Shown here in pieces: positions 22,403-34,519 of a stretch of 64,000 nt of DNA. The stretch's first letter is position 1. Each line of letters begins with the position of its first letter. The position numbers and the translations under genes were made by a program. The notes beneath the pieces were generated by a model, which ran no database searches, was not told the origin of the DNA, and was given only the letters and a program-made list of their open reading frames with translations. Source of the stretch: Kudoa neothunni (lineage: Eukaryota; Cnidaria); contig OZ199838.1 in the NCBI GenBank assembly GCA_964304625.1, positions 8,804,001 through 8,868,000 on the forward strand. Reading direction: 5' to 3'.

Positions 22403-24156
22403 GGATCATGACATGACGTTCGGACTAATAATGATGGAAATGAAAACGAACTATCAGAAACCATTGTTCTACCTGATGCTGACCTATCTGGACCAGATAC
22501 GTATTCTGATGACGATCCAGTGATTATATCATCAAATATGAAAAGAGAAGAATGTGTGTCATCAGATGATTCCGATATTGAAATTGATTCCAAAATTAAT
22601 TCAGAAATAAAATGGAAAAAAACCTTGAGTAACAGGTTTGCCACAGGAATTATCCAATGATAACGATCATTTTGAAAATCTAAGCGGGTTAATTTATCCC
22701 ATAGATTATTTTAATAAATTATTCGATAATAAACCGCTTGAATTTATTGTTGTCAAATCAAATCGATACGCAATCCAGAATAATTCAAACTTTAGAACCT
22801 CTATTCCAGAAATCGAAAGCTACCTTGGAATTCTGATCTTGATGGGGATTGTTCGAATGCTTCGTTACAGATGTTATTGGTCTAAATATTTTAATTATCC
22901 CCCATTTCTGATGTCTTTTCGAGAGATAGATTCGAGCAGATATCAAAATATTTACATTTCAACGACAACGAAGATATTACAAAGGATTAATCTTCTCGAT
23001 GCTTCGATCGATTTGCAAAAATTCGACCCTTTTTGGAACATTTGAGAATGTCGTTTTTAAAAATCAGTTCTGAAACTATCAATTCGGTGGATGAAACAGA
23101 TGACTCCATTCAAGGGTAAATGTAGAGCAAAACAATATACCCCAAATAAACCTACAAAATGGGGTTTTAAAGTTTTTGCATTATATGGAAGAAGTGGTAT
23201 GGTTTGTAACTTTAGTTTTTATGACGGTAAACCCCCTATGGTCGCTGAAAGTTGTGGCTTAAGTTCTGGAGATTATGTGATCAAGTTATGTGAGCACCTT
23301 CCTAGAAACAGAAATTTTCTAGTGTACTTTGATAATTGGTTTACGTCATTCAAGATGCAAATAATATTGAAAAAAGAGGCATTTATTCTGTGGGAACCAT
23401 CCGGATTAATCGAATGAAAGGATGTCCTTTACTTCCAAAAAAAGAGCTAATGAAGAAAGAACGTGGTGCTTTTGATTTTGCCCGAAGTTCAAATGAAAGT
23501 TTAGTGTTGGCTCGATGGTTCAGTTGTGACGTTATCATCAACTCATTCTGTTATTGAACCTTTAACAACTTTATTCAGAATTGATAGACGCCAAAAGAAG
23601 CGAGTTAAGGTGAATTGTCCAACTGTCGTATCAGAATACAACAATATGGGAGGTGTTGACCTGTCTGACATGTTAATGTCACTTTATAGCTTAAGTCACA
23701 AGTGCAAAAAATTCTACATGCGGATTTTTTTTGGGGGGGGGGGGGGGGGATATCAATACGGAGATAACCAATTCATGGTTGCTATATAGAAAACAGTGCA
23801 AAATGCGCAATACATCAAAAGCGGAAACTCTTGATCTGCTATCCTTTACATACTCAATTTGTGAATCACTGTTATATAAAAATCAATTATCCAGACAAAT
23901 TCGTAAACGAGGTCGCCCAAATATTGATCCCATTCCGAACAATACCAACGAAAACATTAAATTACCACGGAAAAAATACATTTCATTATCTAATCAAATA
24001 AGATTTGATAATATAGGTTACTTGCCTGAAGTAACTTCATTTCCAAAAAGATGTAAAATTTGCGAAAGAAAAACCCAAGTAGGATGTTTGAAATGTAATG
24101 CTTCATGCTGTCTTGTGAACGGCAGAAATTTTTTCTACATTTATCATAATAACTAA
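22403..24156 (+). pseudogene. piggyBac transposase of element B (broken)
   Basis: An acidic N-terminus rich in Asp and Glu (about 22420-22600) leads into FENLSGLIYPIDYFNKLFDN. The DDE core shows the first Asp just before QMTPFKGKCRAKQYTPNKPT (about 23090), the second in VYFDNWFTSFKM (about 23320) and the third in YNNMGGVDLSDMLM (about 23640). The Cys-rich C-terminus starts at KRCKICERKTQVGCLKC (about 24047). About four frame changes, one caused by a run of 17 G (23733-23749). All three Asp codons survive, so this is younger than its host element. Confidence 0.88.
23733..23749. repeat. 17-base G run
   Basis: Uninterrupted G within the transposase of element B, preceded by a T run. It shifts the frame. 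Long G runs are striking in such AT-rich DNA; a second is at 46372-46408. Confidence 0.95.
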
Positions 24157-25189
24157 TTTATATTTTATGAACTATTTTTTGTTATTTATGCAATTCCGTT
24201 CGATTTCTATCATGCGCGCAAATTCCGGTCCACGAATGCCGGATGTCCGGTATACGGAACAACGTTTAACACCCCCTTTTTATGAAATGCTTATAAGTAT
24301 TTTTAGGAAGTAACCATCGTTTTTATGTTAAAATTACTTATTTAAATATATATTTTTTCATCGATAAATAAAATTTCAGGCGTGAAAGTGTTAAACCTAG
24401 AAGTTTATTTGGGTGCTCTGAGTAACGTGGATAATTCTGCTCAAACTATAGTTGTGCGCCTAGCACAACCAGTTTTAGGTCCTGGCAGAAATATAACGTA
24501 AGATAACTGGTTTTCTTCTGTTCCCCTTTTTCAAGAATTGTTAAAAAGTGGAATAACGGCGTGCGGAACTTTAAATAAAAATAAAAAAGTAATTCCTAGT
24601 AAACTGTTAGCATCAAAAACAAAAGCTGTACTCATCAAAATTGCATATACTAAAGAGTTAACGCTACTTTCATGTCTCTAAAAAGAATAAATCGGTCATT
24701 TCGTTGAGCACATTTCATCACATGCCAATAGTCGACTTAGAAAATCCTTTAAAAAATTCCAGAAATTATGTCATTTTATAACTCCACCAAGGGCGGCGTT
24801 GATACAGTAGATCAAATGTGTGCCAATTCTCCTACCTATGGAACAACTGGAAGGTGACCGGCAGTAATATTTCACACTTTGTTAGACGTCATATCAATCA
24901 GCGCTTTTGTTATTTACTATATCAAATCGAACAAGCCAATAAGAAGGAAAGATTTTTTAAAATCGTTATCCATGCAGCTCAGGGAAGAGCAAATCGGTAG
25001 AAAAGGTATCAAAGATGATTTATTTGGATCGCATTTGATTCAGGACCCCCCCCCCTTAAAATTTCCATTTTTACTGATTATTAATTAATACGTTTGTGGA
25101 TATACCGCCCCTTATAATATTACCGTATTAGATAGATTATACCGACCAAGTATATATACTATTAAGGGTTATCTACCGATTAACATTAG

Positions 25190-26075
25190 AACTGCGCGAC
25201 TGATTTCCCAAAGATCTTTTGATAATATTTTTTGCAATGAGGATAACTCTATACAATATCTTATCAATATTGGTATCTTCAAAGCACCCAACTAACTGTA
25301 TAAGATGTAATGGAACTAGCCATTCTGTACATCGAAAAAAGTGACGATGCTGCTCCAAAATGTGCAGAAAAGAAATATCAATTTTTGAGTTGACATTTTT
25401 CAGTAATATGAAAATTAAATTTCACGATTTTTTGTAGTTATCAGGTTACTGGTTGGCGGATGTAAAAAGTGCTAATCTGGGCACAATCACCGGACACTTC
25501 TCAAACAATTACCAATTATTATCACTATCTTCGCCAGCTTGTAGCAGATAATCTTGACTTTGAGGATATAGTTATTGGATGAGAAAATATAATTGTAGAG
25601 ATTGATGAGTCTAAATTTGAAAAGGTGAAGCATAACAGAGGACATGGCGTTAATGGAGCATGGGTTCTTGGAGGTGTAGAAAGGACATCAGATCGAAAGA
25701 TGTTTTTGGTGGAGGTTCCTGAAAGAACCGTTGAGACTCTTATCCAAAAAATTAAACCGTACGTCCATCCAGGCTCCATTGTCGTAACTGATTGCTTCAA
25801 CAATTATGGAACGTTACACAATTTCTACACTCACCTCACTGTGAATCACAGTATAGATTATGTGGATAGTAACACAGGAGCCCATACAAACACCATTGAA
25901 GGTATTTAGGGTGCTATCAGATATAAAATAATGCCAAGGAATAGGACGTCTTCGGTTAATGAAGACGGTTCCGTCAGTATGGATGGTATCCATGTATTTC
26001 TCGGTGAATTTCAATGAAGGAGAAAAAATATTCACGATTTATGGGCTGTCTTTGTTGCATCGTTAAAAAATTTTT
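25190..26075 (+). pseudogene. Merlin (ISXO2/IS1595-like) transposase, few lesions
   Basis: The N-terminal zinc ribbon is degraded (CIRCNGTSHSVHRKK near 25287, then CCSKMC). The DDE domain runs from IDESKFEKVKHNRGHGVNG (first Asp, about 25606) through WVLGGVERTSDRKMFLVEVP and IVVTDCFNNYGTL (second Asp, about 25787) to THLTVNHSIDYV and AHTNTIEGI. There one TAG (25907-25909) replaces the conserved Trp, and the frame then stays open again through AIRYKIMPRNRT. The catalytic half is otherwise intact. The element's ends were not identified. Confidence 0.87.
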
Positions 26076-27289
26076 AGTTTTGTATCAGTTAGATTTGTAT
26101 TTTTGTGGTTTTTCATAGGTTTATTTTTTTTGCCGCGTTAATTCTTTGTTAAATCGGGATTAAGGGTTTATATCAAAGTTCAGCCTCAATTAATTTTCGT
26201 ACGGTTTGTTCTATCTCTATTACTTTTTCTATTTTCTTTATCTCTTAAAAAATTAGTGATGCACACTGTTCTCGAGCCGGGCCAGAATTTGACTTTTAAA
26301 AATCCCCGGACCAAAAAATAACGTTTTAGACAACACTTTAACGGGATTTAAATAATTCGCGAATGAAAAAAATACGAGGCTAACCTTGAATTATTTAGCG
26401 TTGGTCCCGAGCCACAAAATTTTTAAATGATCGATGGGACTGGAATACTCCTTCAAAGAAATGATCATAATTTAAATTTCATAATCCAAATCCTTACAGT
26501 ATGATGCTTACGATTTTTAAGTTATTTTGTTTCTATGGGTTAATTCGAAACTTAAATGTATATTTTTGGAATGCTGTTGAAGAACGTCTCTAGGCGAAAT
26601 TTTCCCCAAGCAACGCTGGGCAGTTCGCGATAGTAGTTTATATCAGACAATGGTATTAATTTTATTTAAAAAAATAATTATCTAAAGTTATCTTCTATCT
26701 TCGTAGTTTTCGACATTTTATTATATTCACAAAATGATCTTAATTTAAATGTCGTATGTCATAATTGTTAAAGGCATAATACTTTAAACATATTCAAGTT
26801 CCATTCTTTCAATGGGTTAACTGAGAGTATAAATATATTTTTAAATGATCTTAAAGGGATTCTTCAGCTCAAAATATTTGTATAATCGGGCAACGACGAG
26901 GTTTCGAGCTAGTTGTGAATTAAAAGGATTGGAACACATCGCAAAGGCGCAAATATTGTCATCATTAGTATCGCAAAATTTACGCTTCTAACATTAATTA
27001 TAAATATGAAAAATAAATTATGAAAGTTTCTTTTTTTTTGATATAAATTCCAGCATTTTTTGAAAAGTCTTGCAAATACTAACGATTTATGACAATATCA
27101 CGTAAATCGGATTACATCCGGATTCATGCTTACTATTTGGCGGATTTTCTCCAACTCTGTTCATTCAAATTTATTGTAAGTGTGGATGAAATGTTTAAAA
27201 TATTTTTATTATGTAGTCGTTGAATAAAAAGATGGGTAAAATATACCCAAAAACATAGGTGAGGGTTTTTTTGTTAGAGCAGCGGTTTA
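26076..27289. other. Intergenic; orphan palindrome of piggyBac type
   Basis: No gene seen. TGGGTAAAATATACCCA (27233-27249) resembles the palindromes placed next to piggyBac ends here and is followed by ATAGGTGAGGG. A very similar one lies at the window's right edge (63940-63957). TAGAGCAGCGGTT at 27276-27288 looks like a hAT end. Confidence 0.35.
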
Positions 27290-27298
27290 CAGTAGGTA

Positions 27299-30200
27299 TA
27301 ACGGTGCCCGCAATGTCCGATTTTGTCATATTTGTCCGATTTTATTGTCACGCTTAATTTTAAAATGTCTGGCGCATCATAAAACATTGTAATAAAACCA
27401 GGCATTTGTCGTGCATTTCAAGAAAAATGGAAAACTAATAGATCTTGGCTTCAATACGAGAAATCTTCAAATAAATGTTGTTGTAGTTGGTGTAATACCT
27501 TAAAATATCAGCAGTTGAAAATCATGAAAGTTATAAATATTAATAATAACAACAATAATTATAATATTTCTATTTTAGAGTCTAAGGGACATGTCGATAT
27601 TAAATCTAGAATTAACTTACCAAAAATATTTGAAAACAACCGTTGATACCAGAATATCAGAAATACGATTTTCGGAATCAATTTTCATGCATATTCCTAT
27701 TGTAACAATGGACCATTTAAGAATTATTATGAAGAAACTTATGTGTATAAATACAGATTGTTCAAATCTTGGAACGGAATTTAATGTTCAACGTACCAAA
27801 TGTTTTGCTCGCATCAATAATGTATCTGAACTAATATGTACTTATTATATTTTTATTCAAGGTTTTATCAAAATCAATTAAGATGAAACTGAAATATGAC
27901 TTAGAGCGAAGGTCTCCGATGTGATCGATGAGAACTTGTAGGGGGTCAATAATTACGCTAGGGATCGAATGGGGTCGATACGTGTTAGAGATTCCACTGA
28001 ATTTTATGAGCTTTTAAGGTAATGCTTTCCATCTGCCTATTTTATACTACTTTATTTAATTATATTAATTGATACTACCATATGACATTTGTTTTTTATT
28101 TTTTAAGTTAAAATCAAACGCTACCTTTCCTATTTTTGTAATTCCATGTTTTTCATTTATGTAGAGATACTTTGTAGCTCATAAAATCTAGTGAATAGAT
28201 TGGCTTTATTTTTCTTATATATTAATGATCAAAAGTACTCATTGTTATTAACAATTTATAAAACAATTATGATAGTTTATAATCGAATAAGAAGGATAAG
28301 TCTAATATTAAAAATTTATTTGAATCGTAATTACAAAAGCTACGAAAATAAATATAATCTGAAAGTGTTGTTTGAACTCCCGCGAACACATCAAAAACTC
28401 TTCAAGCGTCCTCTATCTAAGAAAAATAATCTTTGGGTCAAGATTAAGATATTCTTATTAACTTTTAGGGGCAGCCATGAATAAATATTAACTTTTCTAT
28501 ATATGTGTAATTTAATCTTAAATTCTGCCGCTGTATTTATATATGTGCAGAAGTATGTAACTATAATCATATACAAGCGACCTAACTTGGTAAGTCAATT
28601 GAATAGGATTTATGATGAAAGATAGATTGATTGTGGTAAATTTTCTAATATACTTTGATGTTATATCGTTAATAAAAGCTTTTTTTGGAGTTAACACAAC
28701 TTTTCATTATATTATGTATTGGAAATAGAATATTAATGGGATATATTGCACATACTTTTAATTCTTCTAGTCAAAAAAATGAATATACTCTAATATTTTT
28801 AATAAAATCTCTGGAAGGAATCGACGACTAAACAAATTACCTACACAGTGGGTCGACGAAACAAAAAGTTTGGAGACCCCTGACTTCGAGGATAAATCAT
28901 TTTCAATTTTAGTTGATGAATGGTCAGACATAAATATAAAACCTCACTTGGGCATAGTCTTTTTATTCTATTCTATTGTGAAGAAATCAGTTGTAACTCG
29001 ATTGCTTGAAATTAAGAAATCGAAAGAACAGACGCCGAAACTATTTTTAACAGCCTTGATAGTTCGATTACTTCATTTGGACAAAACTACAAGAATTTAA
29101 TAGGATATGGATCCGATGGAGCAGCTGTTATGACAGGGATAAATATTAGTGTTTGGAATCTAATACTTAATAAAAATCCAAATGTAACTCGATTTACTTG
29201 TCTATGTCATTCGTTCAACATAGTTTCTGAAGAAGCGTTTTCTGAACTTCCACCAAACATGAGTGGTATTTTGGAAAATATTCCAAGGTGGTTCAAGAAG
29301 AGCTATAAGAGGGAGACAGAATATTCGAAACTTTTTGAAAACTTTGTTGATTCCTCCATTTCAGATGACCTTGATGACCTAAATACTTCCTTTAAAATGT
29401 ACACTCAAACAAGATGGACTTGTAGAAGTGAAATAACTGAGCGCCTAATCAATAATTGGGACATTCTTGTTCAATATTTTACAAGTACCTTACCCAAAAT
29501 TAAAGGTAATAAATAATATGGAGCTCAAGTTAACCTTGAATTCCTAAAAAATATTGAGTATAAGAAGCTGTTCATTTTTTTGGCTCCCATTATAAACTAC
29601 TGGAGGGAAAAATAAGCTATTTCAAATGGAATTTATTGATCCATAGATTGCAATTGAACAAGTTAATTTATTGGTGAAATCTTTTAATTCTAGATTGTAA
29701 AATCATTTGAAACTGCCAAAGCGCTTAAATGAAATCGATTATGGCTTTAGATTCATGGAATTAATTCCAGAATCGGATATTAAAATCCTAGCTAAGAGGT
29801 GTCTTGAGAAAATATTGAGTGGATTGAGCGCTGGGACTTTTAATTCATACGAGCAAATAAAAAAAGTTACTTTTTTAAACTAGCATACGTATTAAATCAA
29901 AACATTAAATCTCAATTTCATATGTTGCTGGATAATTCATTTAAGAACGAATTCACCGAGCAAGAGTACAGGCTAATAAACGAAGTAAATTGGAATCAAT
30001 TTTTGGGGCGCGATGACGTCACAAAGTTAAATCCACTCGAATTTTGGAGTAAGTTTTTTGAACATAGTGACTTTAATTCAATTGAAAAATATTGCATTTC
30101 ACTTATTTTCCTTCTCCTAAGCAACGCTTCCACAGAGAGAATATTTTCATCTGCAGGAGCTTTCAAGATTATCAGGAGGAATAAAATATTGTATTCGACA

Positions 30201-30377
30201 TTGGATAGCCTGGTTCGAATAAGAGAATTTTTCAATACATCAACTCACTGTTGCCATAATTTGGACATTATTGAAACAATGTTAACTTTACATAACATTA
30301 ATATGTATAATTAGATTTTTTTTGTTTTTTGATAAATTGTTCCATTTGTCCGATTAGGGTTGGCGGCGCTGAGTCTG
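27299..30377 (+). mobile_element. hAT element with 8-bp target duplication
   Basis: AGTAGGTA is duplicated at 27291-27298 and 30378-30385, placed inside the end repeat of a Tc1-type element. The ends, TAACGGTGCCCGC and GGCGGCGCTGAGTCTG, are degraded but share GCCG-rich tips and nearby TTTGTCCGATT motifs. It contains a hAT transposase relic. 3079 bp. Confidence 0.85.
27411..30314 (+). pseudogene. hAT transposase (broken)
   Basis: The N-terminus FQEKWKTNRSWLQYEK followed by CCCSWC (about 27418-27510) is the short zinc-finger start of KIAA/ZBED-like hATs. The core resumes at ILVDEWSDINIKPHLGIV (about 28898), GYGSDGAAVMTGINISVW (about 29102), CLCHSFNIVSEEAF and TRWTCRSEITERLINNWD. The C-terminal dimerisation domain is LLSNASTERIFSSAGAFKI (about 30113). 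Stops and frame changes separate these blocks, and the stretch 27520-28800 shows almost no conserved signal. Confidence 0.87.
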
Positions 30378-31373
30378 AGTAGGTAACCGATTTTTCGCAC
30401 TTTATATGCACGCGGCACGGGGGGAATTTAGTTTGGCCCTACAAATTTATACAATGATATTATCCTACCCTCGTTTTATTTAAATTATATTATTAATAAG
30501 TTTCATCCAGTTTATAGTATAATTACGAACCCTTATGAACCAATCTAAATTATAGGATGTGTGACATGTATTCTAAGTAAAAAAGAATTCTCGTCAATAG
30601 GTTTTAACTAATTATTATTAATGACTACATCTATTAAAACTAAAATTCTTATAATCCCCATAATTCTCTAGACGTAGAACACCTCCAGCAAATACAGGAA
30701 ATAACATGATAAAGTAGTCAAAAAATGTTTGTAAATGGGATTTGTATCCGTGCGGAAGTTCGAATTATCGTAAAGCAATATGTACGTTTATCAAAGATAA
30801 CAAAATTTGATTATTGAAAAACAGCTTTAAGGAGAAGTAGGCGGAAAATATACATACATTATACAAATTTGCAATCCAACTAAAGGAAAATTATTTTTAT
30901 TCATGCTCACCAGAGCAAAAATAGGATGAAAGGTGGAAAAATGCACGAAAAATCAGCTAATCCTCGCTTCGTCAAAAAAACAGAGATAAGAATGTTTTAC
31001 TGATTTAAAATTTCGCAAATATTATTTCAAGAGGGAGTTTGAATGATTCCTTGAAAATAAGAAACTTTCTAAATCGTTTACCGTAAGATTTCCGAAAGTG
31101 CGGAAAATTGGTTAACTACTGTATATCTTTTACGGTTATGGGGCTCCCAACTAACCAAGCTAATTGAATACGAACTCCTAAGTATATTAACCATATATAT
31201 TTATATTTGTGATACTATTGTTTCTGAATTATTTTTTTTAAATCTGTTTTTATTATAACAAGGAATATATGGAAGATTAACTTATAAATGTGAAATTTTA
31301 AACAGTAAAAACCTTCTAACGGACCTCCTGAAATTAAAGAGCGAAATCCAGGTCTAGAAATATTACGTTAGAG

Positions 31374-32009
31374 CAATGTTTCCCATCGTGGGGTTCGCGT
31401 CCCACCAGTGTGGCATGGATCGTGGTGAGATAATTGGCAGTATGACGTACTTTGAAGTCAACATCGCTTATTTTTAAGTGACGATTAATATCATAGGAAG
31501 TACAAAAAGCAATGACTAATTATATATAAATTAATAATAATATTTAGCGCGCCCTTCACCCAAATAGAATAAGAATGGTTGGAATCTAAATCTTGTCTCA
31601 TTTAGAATCTTATATCCCCTTTTTTATTAAACCTTATATAATATTAATTAATTTTGCATTTATATTATTTATTTTCCGTCCATTGGTCCCATATACACGA
31701 AAATCCCTTTTAATGGAGGTTGAATTAATATGAGTTTCATTTGACGTTGTTTTTGGCGGAATGAAGAACTATAGATGTTAATTTTTTAGGTCCATCGATA
31801 AATTAAGTTATATCTGTTTGAATACATTCTAAATTTAACAAGAAAAGAAGTATATATTGATTGCTCTTTAAATTTAATGTTGTAGTAGGCTTCATTAAAA
31901 GTTATGAATAGTTTAATTTAAAAAAAATCAATACTTTTGAAAGATATGGGGTGCGGAACTTTTTTCTAAGAAAAAGTTAGGCGCGATATAAAATAGTTGG
32001 GAAACACTA
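31374..32009. mobile_element. hAT mini-element A, unsplit copy
   Basis: CAATGTTTCCCATCG at the left and GTTGGGAAACACTA at the right are inverted partners. The whole sequence matches the two halves at 13010-13439 and 17638-17909. No clear 8-bp duplication remains. 636 bp, non-coding. Confidence 0.8.
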
Positions 32010-32656
32010 TCATATGGGCTATCACCTCAAAGGTGATTTTGGAATAATCAAGACAATGATTTATCAACAGAATGTTAATTTACTATTTTTTTACAACATT
32101 TACACAAACGACTATTTACTTTAGTGACTAAAATAATACAGAAATCTATTCAATATAAACTCTACAATTTTGTATCCCAAAAACTCTTTGCACCTAAATT
32201 ATATTGTCTGGGTGATAAATTGTATAACTGTATAATCTTTTGATTAGAAACAGGGTTTAAAATTATACATTCAGATGTTCCATTTTTTAAATTAAATTAT
32301 ATGCGAAGGAATATTATGAAATTACCAGTGCATTGAAAACAACACACGAAACTCAACTCCGTTCATGAGGAGCAAATTAACTATTGGTTTAAAATATTAC
32401 AAGTTTAACATTGAAATTAGTTTTAGGAGTACAATAACTTGATAACAACATAATGATCAGCTATAATTGCGAAGATAACGAAACAACAGCAACCAAAAAA
32501 ATTGTAAGACAGCTATACTAGTGTAAAAAAATAATAATGTGTTTTTAGTAAAGTATAACCGTATCCATACTACCACCAATAACAACAAAGGGGTATAAAG
32601 ATGGAATTTGAGAGTAGTGTGTGAATAGACAGTGCTGAAACCTAGCAACAATCAGA
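32010..32656. other. Downstream of Arp2, no gene seen
   Basis: AT-rich sequence 3' of the Arp2 stop codon. Short chance frames only. It probably includes the Arp2 3' untranslated region. Confidence 0.5.
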
Positions 32657-34202
32657 TTACGATTGTTTTCCAGTTAGTTTGTCAAGACATTTCACTCCTT
32701 TTTCTTTATACTCATCACGGCTGATCCAAAAATCTTTTCTATCCTTCATAATGTCAGCAAGCACAGCTCCTCCAAGAAACACCATATGCTTACGACGAGG
32801 GGGATCCTCAATTCTAATCTTGAATTTGCTAAGTCGAGATACGTCATTGTTCAGCACCTTTTTGAGATAAAGTTGCTTCACTTCTCTTTCGATTCTACTA
32901 GGTAGACCAGGATACATCGTGTTACCACCAGAGAGTACCACATGTTTATAGAATTCAGAACGAGTATCCATATCGGCAGATTGAATACAATTGAAAAGCA
33001 TTTCGGAAACTCCAGCAGATTCTTGATCCACCAGATGAGGTTGGAACAAACATTCCGAACAGCCGAATCTTTCTCCACTCAATTTGACAGTTCTACCATC
33101 GGGCAGCTAGAGGGATCATACAACTTATCAATCCAAACCAAAAACAAACGATCATAATATACCGTATAGGTTTCTACCAAGACCGTGGTCTCATTGGCCA
33201 ATTTCTGTTCGAGGTCGATGTCGTAACCAACATAACAGAGTTTTTCTTTCATCATACGCACGGTTTCAAAATCGGCAGAATGATTGAAAGCATATCCTCT
33301 CAACAATAATAACTAAAAGTGTAATGTGGATGAGAAAAAAGAAGATTGACTCTACGCATCACAACTTACCTTTATAAGATAGCGAGTGACATGACGACCA
33401 GCGATATCAAGACGTTTGGTGAGATGTGGCAAAGAAAAACCCTCATACACGGGTACAATATGAGTGACACCATCACCAGAGTCAACTACCACACCAGTCA
33501 ACAATCCTTGAGCGTATAATGTTAACACAGCTTGAATTTGGACATTGATTCCCGCAAAATCAAATGTTTCGAACATAACCTATTTAGAGATGCAATTTGT
33601 TAATTATAAATTTATAGTCATAAAACGTAGCATACTTCAGCCATTTTTTCTCGATTCTTCAAAGGATTCATTGGAGCCTCGGTAAGCAGTACCTAACCGA
33701 CATTACAAATTGGAGGATAATACAACGTGGTGAAAGATAATGGCTAAACAGTTGTATACAAAACAAAAGTTTACCTTGGCATTTTTTGTATCGATGTTCA
33801 ATTTTTCAGGTCCAAAAGTGTACTCAAATATCAACTTCATATCATCCCAGTTTCTGACTATTCCATTTTCTATGGGATATTCAATATTCAAAAGATATCT
33901 CAGTTTGCTGGCATCTTCACCAAGCATAACATCCTAAAAGCATGCGAATGATGTAAACAATCGTTAGAGTTAAGAAACAAGTGTTCTGTTACCTTGACTT
34001 CAATATCTCCTACTTTAGTCCCGGATCGAATAGTAGGTCTTCCAACAAATGAAGGAAAGATATAAGCTGGAAAGTTCGATCCTGCGAACCCACATTTCAC
34101 AAACTACCCAATTAGCATTAAAAAATGTGTGATCAAACACTCTGGTCATCTTACACCAGTGCCGTTATCAGACACAACCACTTTATTTCCCTCACTGTCC
34201 AT
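32657..34202 (-). CDS. ARP2: Actin-related protein 2 (Arp2), 7 exons, complete
   Basis: ATP-binding subunit of the Arp2/3 complex that starts branched actin filaments in the cytoplasm. Exons: 34202-34155, 34103-33993, 33933-33775, 33692-33636, 33579-33370, 33312-33163, 33106-32657. They splice to 394 codons, the same length as human ARP2. ATP-site motifs are [20 protein letters not shown] at the N-terminus, [17 protein letters not shown] in the middle and [16 protein letters not shown] toward the end. [13 protein letters not shown] ([14 protein letters not shown]) and [13 protein letters not shown] are Arp2 hallmarks. All six introns are short (51, 59, 82, 56, 57, 56 nt), all phase 0, all start GTA and end TAG. 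No broken site. The start ATG has no in-frame rival nearby. This is the only clearly conserved, fully intact gene that needs no doubtful junction. Confidence 0.97.
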
Positions 34203-34519
34203 AAGACGTACAAAGCTCAAAAAATCTTATTCGGGAGCCCGATCTCAGCAGATCTGCTTGATTACAACTAAGACCATCCGTTCATCATCGTGAAGGTAAC
34301 ACCCTTTTAGTATCCAGCCCGAAAGTATCGGTTATCATTATTTCTTCCAATAATTTCGGGATTGAATTTAATTTTGATGTCTATTATTGGAGTTGTATGC
34401 AACATTATTTATATTAACAGCAACTTGGCGGAAGAAAACAAAACGCAAAAGGACAATGAAACAAACCAGTACAAGAAAATACATATTTAGTCATAAAATA
34501 AAAAATTTTAATTTTTAAG
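34203..34519. promoter_or_regulatory. Arp2 upstream region
   Basis: Lies 5' of the Arp2 start on the minus strand. It is less AT-rich over the first 150 bases than the surroundings, as often seen for a 5' leader. No individual promoter element can be named. Confidence 0.3.

Larger units (their letters stand above)
21996..24390 (+). mobile_element. piggyBac element B, complete ends, nested in piggyBac
   Basis: TTAA lies at 21992-21995 and 24391-24394. The ends are CCCTTTCGTGCC and, inverted, CACTTTCACGCC. Three palindromic sites of one type are TGTCCGATATACAGGACA (22011-22028), TGTCCGTATACCGGACA (22349-22365, reversed by its flanks) and TGTCCGGTATACGGAACA (24244-24261). 2395 bp. Confidence 0.95.
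20019..25080 (+). pseudogene. Outer piggyBac transposase, interrupted twice
   Basis: Reading from ATG 20019, an acidic N-terminus is followed by SKKRKHD. It is then broken by a Tc1-type element (20293-21420) and continues in the same frame with ILNGKNQIHIPDYINTES when that guest and one TA are removed. At TTAA 21992 a second piggyBac enters; the host resumes at 24391 with LEVYLGALSNVDNSAQ, DNWFSSVPLFQELL (second Asp, one stop just before it), TKGGVDTVDQMC (third Asp, about 24790) and SISAFVIYYIKSNKP. The first Asp motif is altered (VIVEMIMSLRGR). Several more frame changes. A run of ten C lies near its 3' end (25046-25055). Terminal repeats not identified. Confidence 0.88.
27290..31121. mobile_element. 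Tc1/mariner-type mini-element split by a hAT
   Basis: TA flanks are at 27288-27289 and 31122-31123. The left end CAGTAGGTA is interrupted after 9 bp and resumes after the guest as ACCGATTTTTCGCACTTT (30386 on). The right end, inverted, reads CAGTAGTTAACCAATTTTCC. Without the guest it is about 745 bp. Confidence 0.85.
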
